Assembly: GCA_018623995.1 (NCBI GenBank) | Contig: JAAZUV010000093.1 | Span: 1-5,809, forward strand | Origin: Methanobacteriota archaeon | GTDB lineage: Archaea > Thermoplasmatota > Poseidoniia > Poseidoniales > Poseidoniaceae | Length of the DNA stretch: 5,809 nucleotides | Direction: 5' to 3' | Part shown: positions 1 through 5,809 of the stretch, in pieces | Numbering within the stretch: the first letter of the stretch is position 1 | How the letters are laid out: each line of letters begins with the position of its first letter | The notes under the pieces: model-generated | The model's input: the letters and a program-made list of their open reading frames with translations, nothing else | Told to the model about the DNA's origin: nothing | Databases searched by the model: none | Translations under genes and position numbers: made by a program

Positions 1-1607
1 GCTGAACCGCCGATGTAATCGAAACATTGCATGGCTTTCTCAAGCGTGTGTTCCCGCATACTGGAAGCATCGGGTGGATGGAGCTTGTCTTGACCACCCC
101 AGTCTTCCTGAACGTCTTCATCAAGAGCGAGTAGGTTGGCTCGTGGACGAATGTTGTAGTCCTTGCCAAGGTCGAGAACCTTTGAGCCTCGTGTGAGTTT
201 GGTCGTCTTGAACGAATGATGCAGTTCCAATTCACCCTCTGGAAGCAAGTAGTCTCCAAAGGCTTCCGAGAATGGAGAACACGAGGATTGCAGAGAACCA
301 TCGTTGGAAATAATGACATCGACGGTTTGCTGACTGGCCCACGGATTGTCTTCCTCAGCCCAAATCTCCATGGTTGCTGAACCGAGGCAGAGTCGCTCGA
401 TGTCGACGTGGGTCGCAGCGATCTTCCACGCTTTGTCATCGCCAAGTGTGTCTTGGCCAACAACACGCCATCGCCAGCCCAATCGCTCACCAGAGGCACC
501 CTCTTCGATGACATCGGTGGCGAACAAGTCTTGCAATTCAATCGGTTGAAGCATCAAGGACACACCAGGTAGAATCACGTCGAGCGAGCCCAACAAGCCA
601 CCAACATCGAAAGTCTTGGCTGAGCCTTCGTAGGGCTTGTTGTCGATGGTTGCCGAGAATTCGAACGCTGTTGAAAGCGTCACTTGCTCCTTCAATTCGA
701 CGTGTCGCTTCGTGGTCAGAACCGCTTCGCCTGGAACGTACGCACCGTCTTCTGCTTCTGGACAACTGCCCTGGTTGATGACCGAGTAGGTGTTGCGACC
801 AATGTCGAAATCATCGAATTCGTAGGTGTTGGCAATCTCAACAGCCAACCAGTCGTTGCTTCCGTAGGGACCTTGCGAGCGGACGGCTCCAAGCAGACTC
901 TGCGAAGACATACCGACCAAGTCTTGGCTCGTTCCTTGGCTGACCGACAAGGTTCCACGTCCTTCGTAATCCATGAAGATACGACAATAATCGTCATCTG
1001 GTTCGAGGAAATTGAAGACAAGGTCAAGGAATCCCTCGCTCGCCATAATGGCAGGACGGTCGCCAAGACCACCAGAAATCGTGTACTCCATCGTATCGCC
1101 GTAACGAAGCGGTTCAGCCGTGAACGGTTCCAATGAGGAATTGATGTACCACCATCCAGCTGCTCCGAGGAACAGTGAAACGATGACGACAGCGATGACT
1201 TTTGGATCTTTAATCATGTCACCAAGGGTCGCAACGTCCTGTCGCTTTGTCGCAACAGGCGTGAACACCTCTTCTTCGGGCTCATCTTCAACAAGGTCAG
1301 GGACGAGAACGGCTTCGAGAACCTCGTCTTCTTGCTCTTCAGTGACGGTTTCTTTCACCGTTTCAACTGGTTCAGGTTCGTCTTCTTCGATCGAGATTGT
1401 GGTCTCATCTTCGAGGGAGAAAACAACCTCTTCTTCCACCGCTTCTTCGACGGTTTCAGCCTCAGACAATCCGACCTCTTTACGGGATAGACCTGCTTCG
1501 AGAAGGCGCTCGACCAACTCGGCTTTCTTGCCAGATGTGGCGAGGTCGTTGATGACACACAGGGCCTTGAGTTTGGCCACTGTCAGCGATGATGTTTCAT
1601 CTGCCAT
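1..1607 (-). CDS. SAP-domain single-pass membrane protein, partial (C-terminus beyond the left edge)
   Basis: The reading frame is open for 535 codons from ATG at 1607-1605 to the window edge, with no stop. Residues 7-40 look like a SAP helix-extension-helix domain (LTVAKLKALC, then TSGKKAELVERLLEAG), a fold that usually binds DNA. Residues 48-118 are a long acidic Glu/Asp linker. Residues 137-156 form one hydrophobic helix (VIAVVIVSLFLGAAGWWYI) with positive residues just before it, which predicts the N-terminus inside and the remaining 380 or more residues outside. The outer part is beta-rich in appearance, has five cysteines (208, 282, 407, 443, 528) and matches no family I recognise. The start is supported by GAGGTG five bases upstream and by the SAP domain beginning immediately after it. 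The gene lies 83 bp downstream of the two-pass membrane protein on the same strand and is possibly cotranscribed. The SAP call is good and the role (perhaps linking nucleoid and membrane) is speculative. Confidence 0.85.
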   Translation of the reverse strand, partial: MADETSSLTVAKLKALCVINDLATSGKKAELVERLLEAGLSRKEVGLSEAETVEEAVEEEVVFSLEDETTISIEEDEPEPVETVKETVTEEQEDEVLEAVLVPDLVEDEPEEEVFTPVATKRQDVATLGDMIKDPKVIAVVIVSLFLGAAGWWYINSSLEPFTAEPLRYGDTMEYTISGGLGDRPAIMASEGFLDLVFNFLEPDDDYCRIFMDYEGRGTLSVSQGTSQDLVGMSSQSLLGAVRSQGPYGSNDWLAVEIANTYEFDDFDIGRNTYSVINQGSCPEAEDGAYVPGEAVLTTKRHVELKEQVTLSTAFEFSATIDNKPYEGSAKTFDVGGLLGSLDVILPGVSLMLQPIELQDLFATDVIEEGASGERLGWRWRVVGQDTLGDDKAWKIAATHVDIERLCLGSATMEIWAEEDNPWASQQTVDVIISNDGSLQSSCSPFSEAFGDYLLPEGELELHHSFKTTKLTRGSKVLDLGKDYNIRPRANLLALDEDVQEDWGGQDKLHPPDASSMREHTLEKAMQCFDYIGGS

Positions 1608-1612
1608 TCGTT

Positions 1613-1618
1613 CACCTC
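1613..1618 (-). promoter_or_regulatory. Shine-Dalgarno site of the SAP-domain gene
   Basis: The minus strand reads GAGGTG followed by AACGA and then ATG at 1607, a good anti-16S match at a five-base spacing. It supports this start codon and implies a leadered mRNA, in contrast to the upstream two-pass membrane protein gene, which has no such site. This fits translation as the second gene of a transcript. Confidence 0.7.
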
Positions 1619-1655
1619 GATTGATTCGATGGCTCATCCCCTATCAAGGATGGTG

Positions 1656-1675
1656 GTCAATGCGTCAGCATTGAC
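1656..1675 (-). other. Perfect 8-bp inverted repeat between the two minus-strand genes
   Basis: The arms GTCAATGC (1656-1663) and GCATTGAC (1668-1675) are perfectly complementary around a four-base loop. The hairpin starts 15 bases after the stop of the two-pass membrane protein gene and ends about 50 bases before the SAP-gene ATG. No T-tract follows it, so it is not a convincing terminator. It could be an mRNA stability or processing hairpin, an attenuator, or a dimeric regulator's operator. The repeat is seen directly; the function is not known. Confidence 0.5.
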
Positions 1676-1690
1676 GTTCTTTTGCCCTGT

Positions 1691-2674
1691 TCAGGCTTCA
1701 TACGGAACGTAGGAACCGTCCTCGGCTTGAACGTAGACGGTTTGATCGTAGGTACCATCCGGCATCTTGCGGAAAAAGTAGCCGTTTTCGGCTGGTTCGA
1801 ACACAGGCTCTGTTGCTGCAACTTCAGCCGCAGGTTCTGCCGCCTGAGGCGGGCCGCTTGGGCCTGCTGCTGCGGGCGGTGGACCGCTTGGTCCAGCCGC
1901 TGAGGGGGGAGGTCCAGTTGGACCCGCATTTTCGAGAACTTCATCCTCAGTCGTCTTCTTGCTTGGCTCAGTCAAGGCTTTGACGCCTTCTCCGTGACGC
2001 TGTGCGCCGATGAAGGCAAAGCCAGAAAGACCGAGGAAGAGCAATGCGAAGATGCCTGCCCAGATTTGATTGGGCCACATGCTTCCATCGATCTCCATGG
2101 CTCCTGAAAGTGTGTTGCCGCGGTCGTTGTTGTCAACGTATTCAGCAAACAGACACTGCCCGCCACCATCAACGTCGAACTCAAACACGAATACTTCGTC
2201 AACAATCGGCGCTTTATCGCTGATTTGGAATTGATAATCATGCGTTGGATTCGACCGTGAATCGCGCTTGATGTCGAGGATTTCACTCGACAGACAATTA
2301 TCCGAATTTAGGACGTAGACAGCGATTCGAGCGTTTGGATTCGCTGGAGGATTGGTGGCCGTAATCTCAACTTCAATGGGAACGTCAGTGAAATCTTCAC
2401 CGTCCAATGGAGGGCCCCATACGAAACCGAGATCCTGCTCGTACGTATCGCCTACTGCTGAGGCGGTGAACGGGAATGGGAACAAGGCAAAGCCGAACAT
2501 CAAGGCGGCCAGACCGAGGTACAGGAAGACGTTCCAGCGGGATCGCTTGAGGGCTTCTTGACGCTCTTCAAGCGTCATTTCCTTCATCGCTTCTTCATGA
2601 TGATCATCAAGAGGAGGGACGGATTCTGTGGATTCTTCCTCCGCTGGCTCGGGGGGTTGTTCCTCATCGGACAT
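1691..2674 (-). CDS. Two-pass membrane protein with collagen-like repeat and Tyr-rich C-terminal tail
   Basis: The 327-residue protein begins MSDEEQPPEPAEEE. It has an acidic N-terminal tail (1-45), a transmembrane helix at about 47-70, a beta-type loop at 71-203, a second helix at about 204-224, and a long tail. Charge distribution predicts both ends inside and the loop outside; the loop holds two cysteines (127 and 174) that could form a disulfide. The tail has three 10-residue GPxGPP units (250-279) and ends with a DGTYD...DGSYVPY segment. I chose the ATG at 2674 over the in-frame ATG at 2731. The upstream one would overlap the divergent ligase's start codon and adds a basic stretch unlike the acidic tail, while the 2674 start leaves a symmetric 55-bp promoter gap. 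I recognise no family. A role as an envelope-associated scaffold is only a guess from the architecture. Confidence 0.85.
   Translation of the reverse strand: MSDEEQPPEPAEEESTESVPPLDDHHEEAMKEMTLEERQEALKRSRWNVFLYLGLAALMFGFALFPFPFTASAVGDTYEQDLGFVWGPPLDGEDFTDVPIEVEITATNPPANPNARIAVYVLNSDNCLSSEILDIKRDSRSNPTHDYQFQISDKAPIVDEVFVFEFDVDGGGQCLFAEYVDNNDRGNTLSGAMEIDGSMWPNQIWAGIFALLFLGLSGFAFIGAQRHGEGVKALTEPSKKTTEDEVLENAGPTGPPPSAAGPSGPPPAAAGPSGPPQAAEPAAEVAATEPVFEPAENGYFFRKMPDGTYDQTVYVQAEDGSYVPYEA
1838..1927 (-). repeat. Three tandem 30-bp units encoding AGPxGPPxxA
   Basis: The units read AGPTGPPPSA, AGPSGPPPAA and AGPSGPPQAA (residues 250-279 of the two-pass membrane protein). They are exact in length and nearly identical in protein. 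The DNA also contains short perfect inverted repeats such as TGGACC-GCTT-GGTCCA, a by-product of the repeated Gly-Pro codons. The region is likely a flexible, polyproline-rich cytoplasmic linker, and copy number may vary between strains through slippage. Confidence 0.8.
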
Positions 2675-2729
2675 GTAGAAGGCCCAAAACGGCCGAGCAT
2701 TTGAAATCCTCTCAGGTTTTCTTTCAACC
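2675..2729. promoter_or_regulatory. Divergent promoter region shared by the two-pass membrane protein and the RimK-type ligase
   Basis: These 55 bp separate two divergent start codons. The only AT-rich block is the near-palindrome ATTTGAAAT at 2699-2707. Its centre (2703) is 29 bases from the minus-strand ATG and 27 bases from the plus-strand ATG. In archaea the TATA box sits about 25-30 bp before transcription start, so the block could serve both genes as near-leaderless transcripts. Neither start has a Shine-Dalgarno match, which agrees. A GGCC-CAAAAC-GGCC inverted repeat at 2681-2694 lies on the minus-gene side and could be an operator. The positions are seen; promoter function is inferred. 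Confidence 0.55.
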
Positions 2730-3947
2730 ATGAGCGAGTTGAGAGAACAGGACGGGCTTCGTCTAGCCGTCTTGTCTCGCGGCGCTCGTCTTTACTCGAC
2801 GCGACGTCTTGTTGAAGAGGCTCGGAAACGTGGACTTGATGTCAATGTTCTCGATCCGATGAGCTTCTCGTTGTTCGTTGATGACAACGGCATTGATGTC
2901 ATGCATGAGGGGCGCCCAGCGGCTTTTGATGCGGTCATTCCTCGTATCGGCCACTCCATCACGCGACACGGTGTTGCCGTTCTTCGCCACCTTGAACAGA
3001 TGGGTATCTGGACGGCCAATACTGGACAAGGTATTCTCCAAAGCCGAGACAAGTTGCATGCTTCGCAACTGCTTGCTCGAAACAAGATTCCAGTTCCAAA
3101 AACCGTGTACGTTCGAGATACAGCCGATATCGAACATGCCATCGAAGCGGTCGGTGGACTTCCTGTCGTTGTCAAAGTGACCGAGGGAACCCAAGGTCAA
3201 GGCGTATTCTTGCGCCACACCTATCACGAAACGCGGAATCTTGTTCAGGGATTGTTGCACACCAAGAAAGCCATCCTGATTCAGGAATACATCGCTGAGT
3301 CGCACGGTACCGATATTCGTGCCCTGGTCGTTGGCGACCGTGTCGTTGCTTGCATGCGACGACGTGCCCGAGGACGTGAATTCAGAAGCAATTTCCACCT
3401 CAATGGAACGGTTGAACCGGTTGATCTCCATCCTGCTTTCGAAGAAGTAGCATGTCGAGCAGCACGTGTTCTTGGTCTTCGAGTTGCAGGTGTTGATCTG
3501 TTGGAATCCGAAGACGGCCCACTCGTTCTCGAGGTCAATTCAAGCCCAGGACTGGAAGGCATCGAGAAGGCCAGTGGTGTGAACGTCGCTGGAGAAATCA
3601 TCGATTTCGTCATCAACGATGCGGTGTTCACAGAAGTTGAGTTGGACAAGTTGCTTCGAACCGTTCCTGGTGAAGGCGTGTTGTCGATTCAACTGCTTCA
3701 TCATCCGAATCTCATCGGTCACTCCATCGACGAAATCTTTGCCAACAGTGAACAGCCACCTGTCTATGCGCTCAGTCGTGGTGAGAAAATGATGTGGAAT
3801 CCAGAACCAAGTGTCCAACTTCGTTACGACGATGTCTTGATCTGTTATGGTGAACTTGAATCGCTCCGAGCAACACTGCGTAAGGCGGTCTTGATGTCAC
3901 CACCAATTACAACGGACTCGCCGTCGAGCGAAGAGACGAACGCATGA
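2730..3947 (+). CDS. rimK: RimK-type ATP-grasp glutamate ligase with C-terminal TrkA_C/RCK_C-like domain
   Basis: This 405-residue protein has a RimK core at 11-300 and an extra 100 residues. RimK-family enzymes use ATP to join an amino acid, usually glutamate, to a carboxylate through an acyl-phosphate. Landmarks are LSRGARLYS (14-23), DAVIPRIG (67-74), SRDKL (105-109), the loop VVKVTEGTQGQGV (147-159), QEYI (185-188), DIRALVVGD (195-203), REFRSN (216-221), GVDLL (254-258) and LEVNSSPGLEGIEK (267-280). The last includes the metal-binding Glu268 and Asn270. E. coli RimK is about 300 residues and modifies ribosomal protein S6, which archaea lack, so the substrate here is unknown; archaeal relatives include coenzyme F420 and tetrahydromethanopterin glutamate ligases (CofF, MptN). 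Residues 312-386 fit a TrkA_C/RCK_C fold: PNLIGHSIDEI, ALSRGEKMMWNPEPSVQL, then DDVLICYGELESL. That domain usually binds a small regulatory ligand. The family call is strong, the fusion likely, the substrate open. Confidence 0.93.
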   Translation: MSELREQDGLRLAVLSRGARLYSTRRLVEEARKRGLDVNVLDPMSFSLFVDDNGIDVMHEGRPAAFDAVIPRIGHSITRHGVAVLRHLEQMGIWTANTGQGILQSRDKLHASQLLARNKIPVPKTVYVRDTADIEHAIEAVGGLPVVVKVTEGTQGQGVFLRHTYHETRNLVQGLLHTKKAILIQEYIAESHGTDIRALVVGDRVVACMRRRARGREFRSNFHLNGTVEPVDLHPAFEEVACRAARVLGLRVAGVDLLESEDGPLVLEVNSSPGLEGIEKASGVNVAGEIIDFVINDAVFTEVELDKLLRTVPGEGVLSIQLLHHPNLIGHSIDEIFANSEQPPVYALSRGEKMMWNPEPSVQLRYDDVLICYGELESLRATLRKAVLMSPPITTDSPSSEETNA

Positions 3948-3949
3948 GG
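3945..3949 (+). promoter_or_regulatory. Shine-Dalgarno-like site overlapping the ligase stop codon
   Basis: TGAGG includes the ligase TGA stop, and its GAGG core ends seven bases before the ATG at 3957. With only nine bases between the genes and no AT-rich promoter block nearby, this supports translation of the surface-protein gene from a shared transcript with the ligase. Confidence 0.5.
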
Positions 3950-3956
3950 CCATACC

Positions 3957-5809
3957 ATGAAATCGAAAGCAACCCTACTCGCCATATTACTCGTATTTAC
4001 AACAACTCTTCCAGTAATTCTACCATCAGCATCGGCTGATGATGACAACACCACTGCAACGATCTTAACGGATTCATCAACCAGTTACATCTGTTCCCCA
4101 GATTGTGGACCTGAAGGTGTCGATGAGTTCGACTGGTACCGAGTTGCGGTAGAACCCTACACCATCTCGCAAGTATTTGTAGAAAATCTCGACGATATCG
4201 CCTCAGTCACCATGCGTGTATCCGTGTACACATCCGATTTGTTGAATCCTGAACACCAGTTTGAGATCGATGCCAACAACAACGAAAGTGTCCTTTTGAA
4301 CAATTCAATGAATTCTGCAATGGATTTCTTTGTCGAGATTACCACCATAGACGGATGGGGCGATGATGGATCAAATTATGTCATAACTCGGATTGATGAG
4401 ACCAACAATTTCTGGCAAGTTGCTACACCAGTTCAGCCCGGTTCGTTCCTCCCTGAAGGTTTGGTATGCATCTCTGATTGTCAAGATGATGTTCTCGATG
4501 GAGAGGATTGGTACCAGATCGATATCGATTCAAACCAACAGATTGCTGTCGTGACCGAGGAATTATCCTGGTGGACAACTCTAGATTTTGAGATATTCCA
4601 ACTCGTTGATGGGAACATTCAATCCTTCGCATACGAATACCATGGTGGCAGCGCAGGCGGGTTACAAGACTACAGCGTTCGCGCTTGGTTCAATACCACA
4701 GAAGCCTCAACCTACCTCATCCGGGTGTACACACCAGACTCTGGTGATGTCGTTTACAATCTATCGGTTTCGGCCGGAACATGGGTCGATGTGATGGAAG
4801 ATGATTTCCATTGGGTGAGTTTTCCCAACGTGAAATTTGGTGACGAGATTCGGGTACAAGCTGTCCGAACCGATGCACCCAACGATCTCGATGTACTGAT
4901 GTTCAATGCAGACGCATTCGAAGAATACCGTTTGGGGGTTGCCGATGGATCTGGAAGTTCACCAGAAGAAATTCTTGCAGAGGAGGATTGTCTCGTCTGC
5001 TCGATTCAATTCACTGTGACGCCTGAAGAATCTGGTTTGTTGAATGTTCGACCTGAAACAACGCACGATGCTCAACAAGAGATTTCATGGTCCCCAACGT
5101 TGTTCCTCGTAGCAGACTATACAGATTATCGCAGCAATCCACCCTCCAACAGTGAGGTCGATGTTGCGAGTATATTCCTCTCGATAAGTGTCCTTGAATC
5201 GCAGTCCATATCAGAGAATTACCAGGTGTTCCAAGAGGAAGTCAACGGTGACTGGACGCTCGTCCACTCTGGAACAACGTCCACAGGTACACTGCAGCCA
5301 CCGATGGGAGGTTGGTTGAGCGATGTATCCGATACCGATGACGGGTCCACAAAGACAGTGTACAAGGTCGAAGTTCGAGATGGTTTGACCAATCAACTCC
5401 TCTCAGACTCAACCTTTGAGGTCACAAACCTCGTTCCTGTGGCAAAAATGCAACTCAGTGGCGATATTGGAGGATCCTACAAGCAAGGGCTGCCTGTTGT
5501 TTTCGATGGAACCACCTCTTGGGACGGAGACAATGATGCACTCAGTTATTCATGGTTGCTCGATGGTGTTGAGTTGTCAACGGAACCCTTGTTCGAAGCT
5601 GAATTCATGGAAGGCGATTATCTCCTCGAGTTTGAAGTAGAAGACGTATTTGGAGCCCAATCACGCTTGACCCAAGCGTTCTCAGTCGAACCAATCTCTC
5701 TCGATGGATTCAGTCAGAACGTCAACATTACCGTACCTGATGAAACAGTCGCAACCATCACAACCGTGAATGTGAACATGCAAGAAACATCCATTGCCCC
5801 TTCATGGAC
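3957..5809 (+). CDS. Secreted multidomain surface protein with PPC-like Cys modules and PKD domain, partial (C-terminus beyond the right edge)
   Basis: The frame is open for 617 codons from ATG 3957 to the window end. Residues 1-27 are a Sec signal peptide: MKSK, a hydrophobic core (about 6-22) and an ASA cleavage site before DDD. Two modules about 125 residues apart share the signature C-x2-D-C-x5-D-x2-D-W-Y (Cys46/Cys50 and Cys171/Cys175). The DWY part and the following strands resemble PPC (pre-peptidase C-terminal) domains. A third module (about 273-388) keeps a degenerate DDFHW start and has a C-x2-C pair (345/348). Residues 389-492 look like an Ig/FN3-type sandwich, and 493-578 fit a PKD domain (VPVAKM, VVFDGTTSWDGDND, LSYSWLLDGV, YLLEFEVEDVFG). 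It is probably exported and displayed on the cell surface; any anchor or enzymatic domain would lie beyond the edge. Its codon use is looser than its neighbours' (seven ATA and four TTA codons). The start is set by the signal peptide. Confidence 0.88.
   Translation, partial: MKSKATLLAILLVFTTTLPVILPSASADDDNTTATILTDSSTSYICSPDCGPEGVDEFDWYRVAVEPYTISQVFVENLDDIASVTMRVSVYTSDLLNPEHQFEIDANNNESVLLNNSMNSAMDFFVEITTIDGWGDDGSNYVITRIDETNNFWQVATPVQPGSFLPEGLVCISDCQDDVLDGEDWYQIDIDSNQQIAVVTEELSWWTTLDFEIFQLVDGNIQSFAYEYHGGSAGGLQDYSVRAWFNTTEASTYLIRVYTPDSGDVVYNLSVSAGTWVDVMEDDFHWVSFPNVKFGDEIRVQAVRTDAPNDLDVLMFNADAFEEYRLGVADGSGSSPEEILAEEDCLVCSIQFTVTPEESGLLNVRPETTHDAQQEISWSPTLFLVADYTDYRSNPPSNSEVDVASIFLSISVLESQSISENYQVFQEEVNGDWTLVHSGTTSTGTLQPPMGGWLSDVSDTDDGSTKTVYKVEVRDGLTNQLLSDSTFEVTNLVPVAKMQLSGDIGGSYKQGLPVVFDGTTSWDGDNDALSYSWLLDGVELSTEPLFEAEFMEGDYLLEFEVEDVFGAQSRLTQAFSVEPISLDGFSQNVNITVPDETVATITTVNVNMQETSIAPSW
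5433..5690 (+). other. PKD-like domain within the surface protein
   Basis: Residues 493-578 carry the PKD order of features: an N-terminal VPVAKM strand, FDGTTSWDGDND (the usual F-D-x-S-x-S-x-D-x-D segment), an LSYSWLLDG stretch in place of the classic W-x-F-G-D-G, and a closing YLLEFEVEDVFGAQS strand. PKD domains are extracellular beta-sandwich spacers or adhesion modules, common in archaeal surface layers. Confidence 0.75.

Noticed and set aside
684..1136. 150-codon plus-strand open frame
   Set aside because: It is antisense to the continuous 535-codon SAP-protein frame, and has no recognisable domain or start signal.
1120..1674. 184-codon plus-strand open frame, very Ser/Thr-rich
   Set aside because: It lies wholly antisense to the SAP gene's acidic linker and N-terminus. 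The Ser/Arg-rich composition is what the complement of Glu-rich codons gives.
1656..1675. Hairpin as an intrinsic terminator
   Set aside because: No T-tract follows on the minus strand, and archaeal termination relies mainly on T-rich stretches, so it was kept only as an unexplained inverted repeat.
1880..1925. Short perfect inverted repeats TGGACC-GCTT-GGTCCA and GGTCCA-GT-TGGACC
   Set aside because: They fall inside the GPxGPP coding repeat and are explained by repeated Gly-Pro and Gly-Pro-Pro codons.
2675..2731. Longer start for the two-pass membrane protein (MVERKPERIS...)
   Set aside because: It would overlap the divergent ligase start codon and consume the likely promoter. The added residues are basic and unlike the acidic tail, so the internal ATG at 2674 fits better.
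2763..3431. 222-codon minus-strand open frame
   Set aside because: It is opposite the conserved RimK catalytic core, whose motifs are unmistakable, and its own translation shows no family features.

Overview
The window looks like chromosomal DNA of an archaeon, most plausibly a planktonic marine Group II type (Poseidoniales / Thermoplasmatota). This is an inference from style, not from a marker gene. The proteins are very acidic and envelope-rich. There is a PKD-bearing secreted protein, a membrane protein with a SAP domain, and a divergent gene pair whose 55-bp spacer fits back-to-back archaeal TATA-type, nearly leaderless promoters. No rRNA, tRNA, CRISPR array, transposase or integrase is visible.

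The layout is two divergent pairs. On the minus strand, reading leftward from about 2674, there is first a 327-residue two-pass membrane protein with a collagen-like proline/glycine repeat and a tyrosine-rich cytoplasmic tail (1691-2674). After an 83-bp gap holding a perfect 8-bp hairpin comes a SAP-domain single-pass membrane protein (1607 down to base 1) that runs off the left edge, with 535 codons visible. On the plus strand, reading rightward from 2730, there is first a RimK-type ATP-grasp glutamate ligase with an extra C-terminal domain resembling TrkA_C/RCK_C (2730-3947). Nine bases later comes a secreted multidomain surface protein with a signal peptide, repeated Cys-containing PPC-like modules and a PKD domain (3957 to the right edge, 617 codons visible). 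Coding density is nearly complete and no gene-free stretch exceeds about 85 bases.

The two most notable points are the ligase fused to a probable ligand-sensing RCK_C domain, and the SAP-like DNA-binding domain joined to a transmembrane helix and a large extracytoplasmic region. The two minus-strand proteins also share an 11-residue motif (9 identical) despite being otherwise unlike. Whether the locus works as one unit cannot be settled from the sequence. The shared divergent promoter suggests the central pair is co-expressed, and the substrate of the ligase is unknown.
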